Shown in pieces: positions 41,897 to 42,700 of a stretch of DNA of 42,700 bases. Source of the DNA: Arthrobacter sp. (GTDB lineage: Bacteria > Actinomycetota > Actinomycetes > Actinomycetales > Micrococcaceae); assembly GCA_030146405.1 (NCBI GenBank), contig JASLBS010000030.1, positions 1 to 42,700 on the forward strand, read 5' to 3'. The translations under genes and the position numbers were made by a program. Under the pieces are notes generated by a model. It worked only from the letters and a program-made list of their open reading frames with translations. It had not been told where the DNA came from and ran no database searches. Position 1 is the first letter of the stretch; each line of letters starts with the position of its first letter.

Positions 41897-42616
41897 ATGC
41901 TCACTGTTGTCATCGCCGACGATGAACCACCCGCCGTCGAGGAACTGGCGTTCCTCCTCGGGAAGGATGCGCGGATCGGGACCATCCACCGTGCGTCGGA
42001 CGGCACCGAAGCCCTCCGGGCCCTCGAACAGCACAGCGTGGACGCCCTGTTCCTCGACATCCATATGCCATCCCTTTCCGGCCTCGACGCGGCCCGCACC
42101 CTCTCGCGTCTGGACCGCCCGCCCGCCGTCGTCTTCGTCACCGCCGACGAGGACCGTGCCCTCGAGGCCTTCGAACTGCGCGCGGTGGACTACCTCCTGA
42201 AGCCGGTGCGCATCGAACGCCTCACCGAATCGGTCCGCCGGGTGTGCGAGCTCATGGAGGGTTCCAGCACCACCCCGGAGGTGATCACGGTGGACCAGGG
42301 CGGGGTGAGCCGGATGATCCGGCGCGACGACGTCCGCTACGTCCAGGCGCACGGGGATTACGCTCGCCTGCACACGTCCGAGGCGAGCTACCTGATCCGC
42401 ATCCCGCTCAACGACCTCGAACGGCAGTGGTCCGACGCCGGGTTCCTCCGCACGCACCGCTCCTACCTCGTGGCCATGGACCAGGTGAACAAGGTGCGGA
42501 TGGGCGCCGGACGTGCCAGCCTCTTCGTGGGCGACGCCGAACTGCCCGTGAGCCGACGCCACCTCGCCGATATCCGGGAGAAGCTCGAGGCCACGCGGCT
42601 GCGGCCGGGACACTGA
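41897..42616 (+). CDS. LytTR family response regulator
   Basis: 239 aa. The receiver has Asp8-Asp9, phospho-acceptor Asp54 (FLDIHMP), Thr82 and Lys102 (YLLKPV). The LytTR DNA-binding domain starts about 135 (IRRDDVRYVQAHGDYARL). Partner of the upstream kinase, 19 nt away. AGGAG lies next to the ATG; a TAACCT hexamer 7 nt upstream could also serve. Targets unknown. Confidence 0.92.
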   Translation: MLTVVIADDEPPAVEELAFLLGKDARIGTIHRASDGTEALRALEQHSVDALFLDIHMPSLSGLDAARTLSRLDRPPAVVFVTADEDRALEAFELRAVDYLLKPVRIERLTESVRRVCELMEGSSTTPEVITVDQGGVSRMIRRDDVRYVQAHGDYARLHTSEASYLIRIPLNDLERQWSDAGFLRTHRSYLVAMDQVNKVRMGAGRASLFVGDAELPVSRRHLADIREKLEATRLRPGH

Positions 42617-42672
42617 CCGTTGGCGTACCACCTGGGACCCGCGCGCGACGCCCTGCAGCCGGTGACGGCACC

Positions 42673-42700
42673 GTGACCGCCGGGGACGAGGATGCACCCC
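42673..42700 (+). CDS. Possible start of the next gene (truncated)
   Basis: GTG with GGTGA 7 nt upstream opens a frame (VTAGDEDAP) to the window edge, 57 nt after the LytTR stop. Nine codons are too few to identify. An operon with the kinase genes is possible. Confidence 0.3.

Noticed and set aside
1..42700. CRISPR arrays, insertion sequences, tRNA or rRNA genes
   Set aside because: No regularly spaced repeats, transposase frames or tRNA-like cloverleaf sequence seen by eye; a tRNA search tool was not available.

Overview
The window is high-GC actinobacterial chromosome. The gene order and protein features (Ala/Pro/Gly-rich infB linker, NusA without C-terminal repeats, dxr–site-2 protease–ispG–GNAT block, GTG/TTG starts, many ATGA/GTGA overlaps) suggest a Micrococcaceae member close to Arthrobacter. 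Assignment rests on family recognition from translated sequence; no search was run.

Layout. (1) 1-5289, minus strand: rimP-nusA-ylxR-infB and the first codons of rbfA, a translation and transcription-factor operon. (2) 5377-7654, plus strand: a ferritin-like DUF4439 protein and an aminoglycoside/hydroxyurea-type phosphotransferase, meeting a TSUP permease gene tail to tail with overlapping stop codons. (3) 7651-16723, minus strand: TSUP permease, proS, a DUF4081-GNAT protein, ispG, a YciI-like protein, a SatD-like regulator with a membrane partner, a site-2 protease (rip) and dxr. The SatD-like module splits the usual dxr-rip-ispG-GNAT order and has its own palindromic promoter/operator. (4) 16801-24605, minus strand: a tightly overlapped catabolic operon (carboxyltransferase, biotin carboxylase/BCCP, acyl-CoA dehydrogenase, scoA, scoB, MaoC-like, CitE-like). 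A divergent TetR gene faces it, with two matching operator-like palindromes between them. (5) 25976-29780, minus strand: a branched-chain 2-oxoacid dehydrogenase operon (bkdA, bkdB, bkdC), divergent from an Lrp/AsnC regulator. The gap between them holds a perfect CRP/GlxR-type site inside a larger inverted repeat. Blocks 4 and 5 together resemble the M. tuberculosis Rv2495c-Rv2504c cluster and probably carry branched-chain amino acid, especially leucine, to acetyl-CoA and acetoacetate. (6) 30518-32535, minus strand: a DUF485 protein and a monocarboxylate/acetate symporter, with a near-consensus CRP/GlxR site upstream.

(7) 32600-38490 is accessory: a poorly defined hypothetical gene, a MerR N-terminal remnant, an alpha/beta hydrolase, a CPBP protease, two TetR genes, an NAD(P)H oxidoreductase, and three small genes of which one is a 58-codon DUF1508 gene. 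(8) 38739-42700: gdhA, a small CsbD/MT0933-like protein with a clear terminator, and a LytS-type kinase with a LytTR regulator running to the edge.

No tRNA, rRNA, insertion sequence, CRISPR array or prophage was seen. The most interesting signals are regulatory: the SatD palindrome, the twin TetR operators, the CRP/GlxR sites over the bkd and symporter promoters, and several leaderless promoters.
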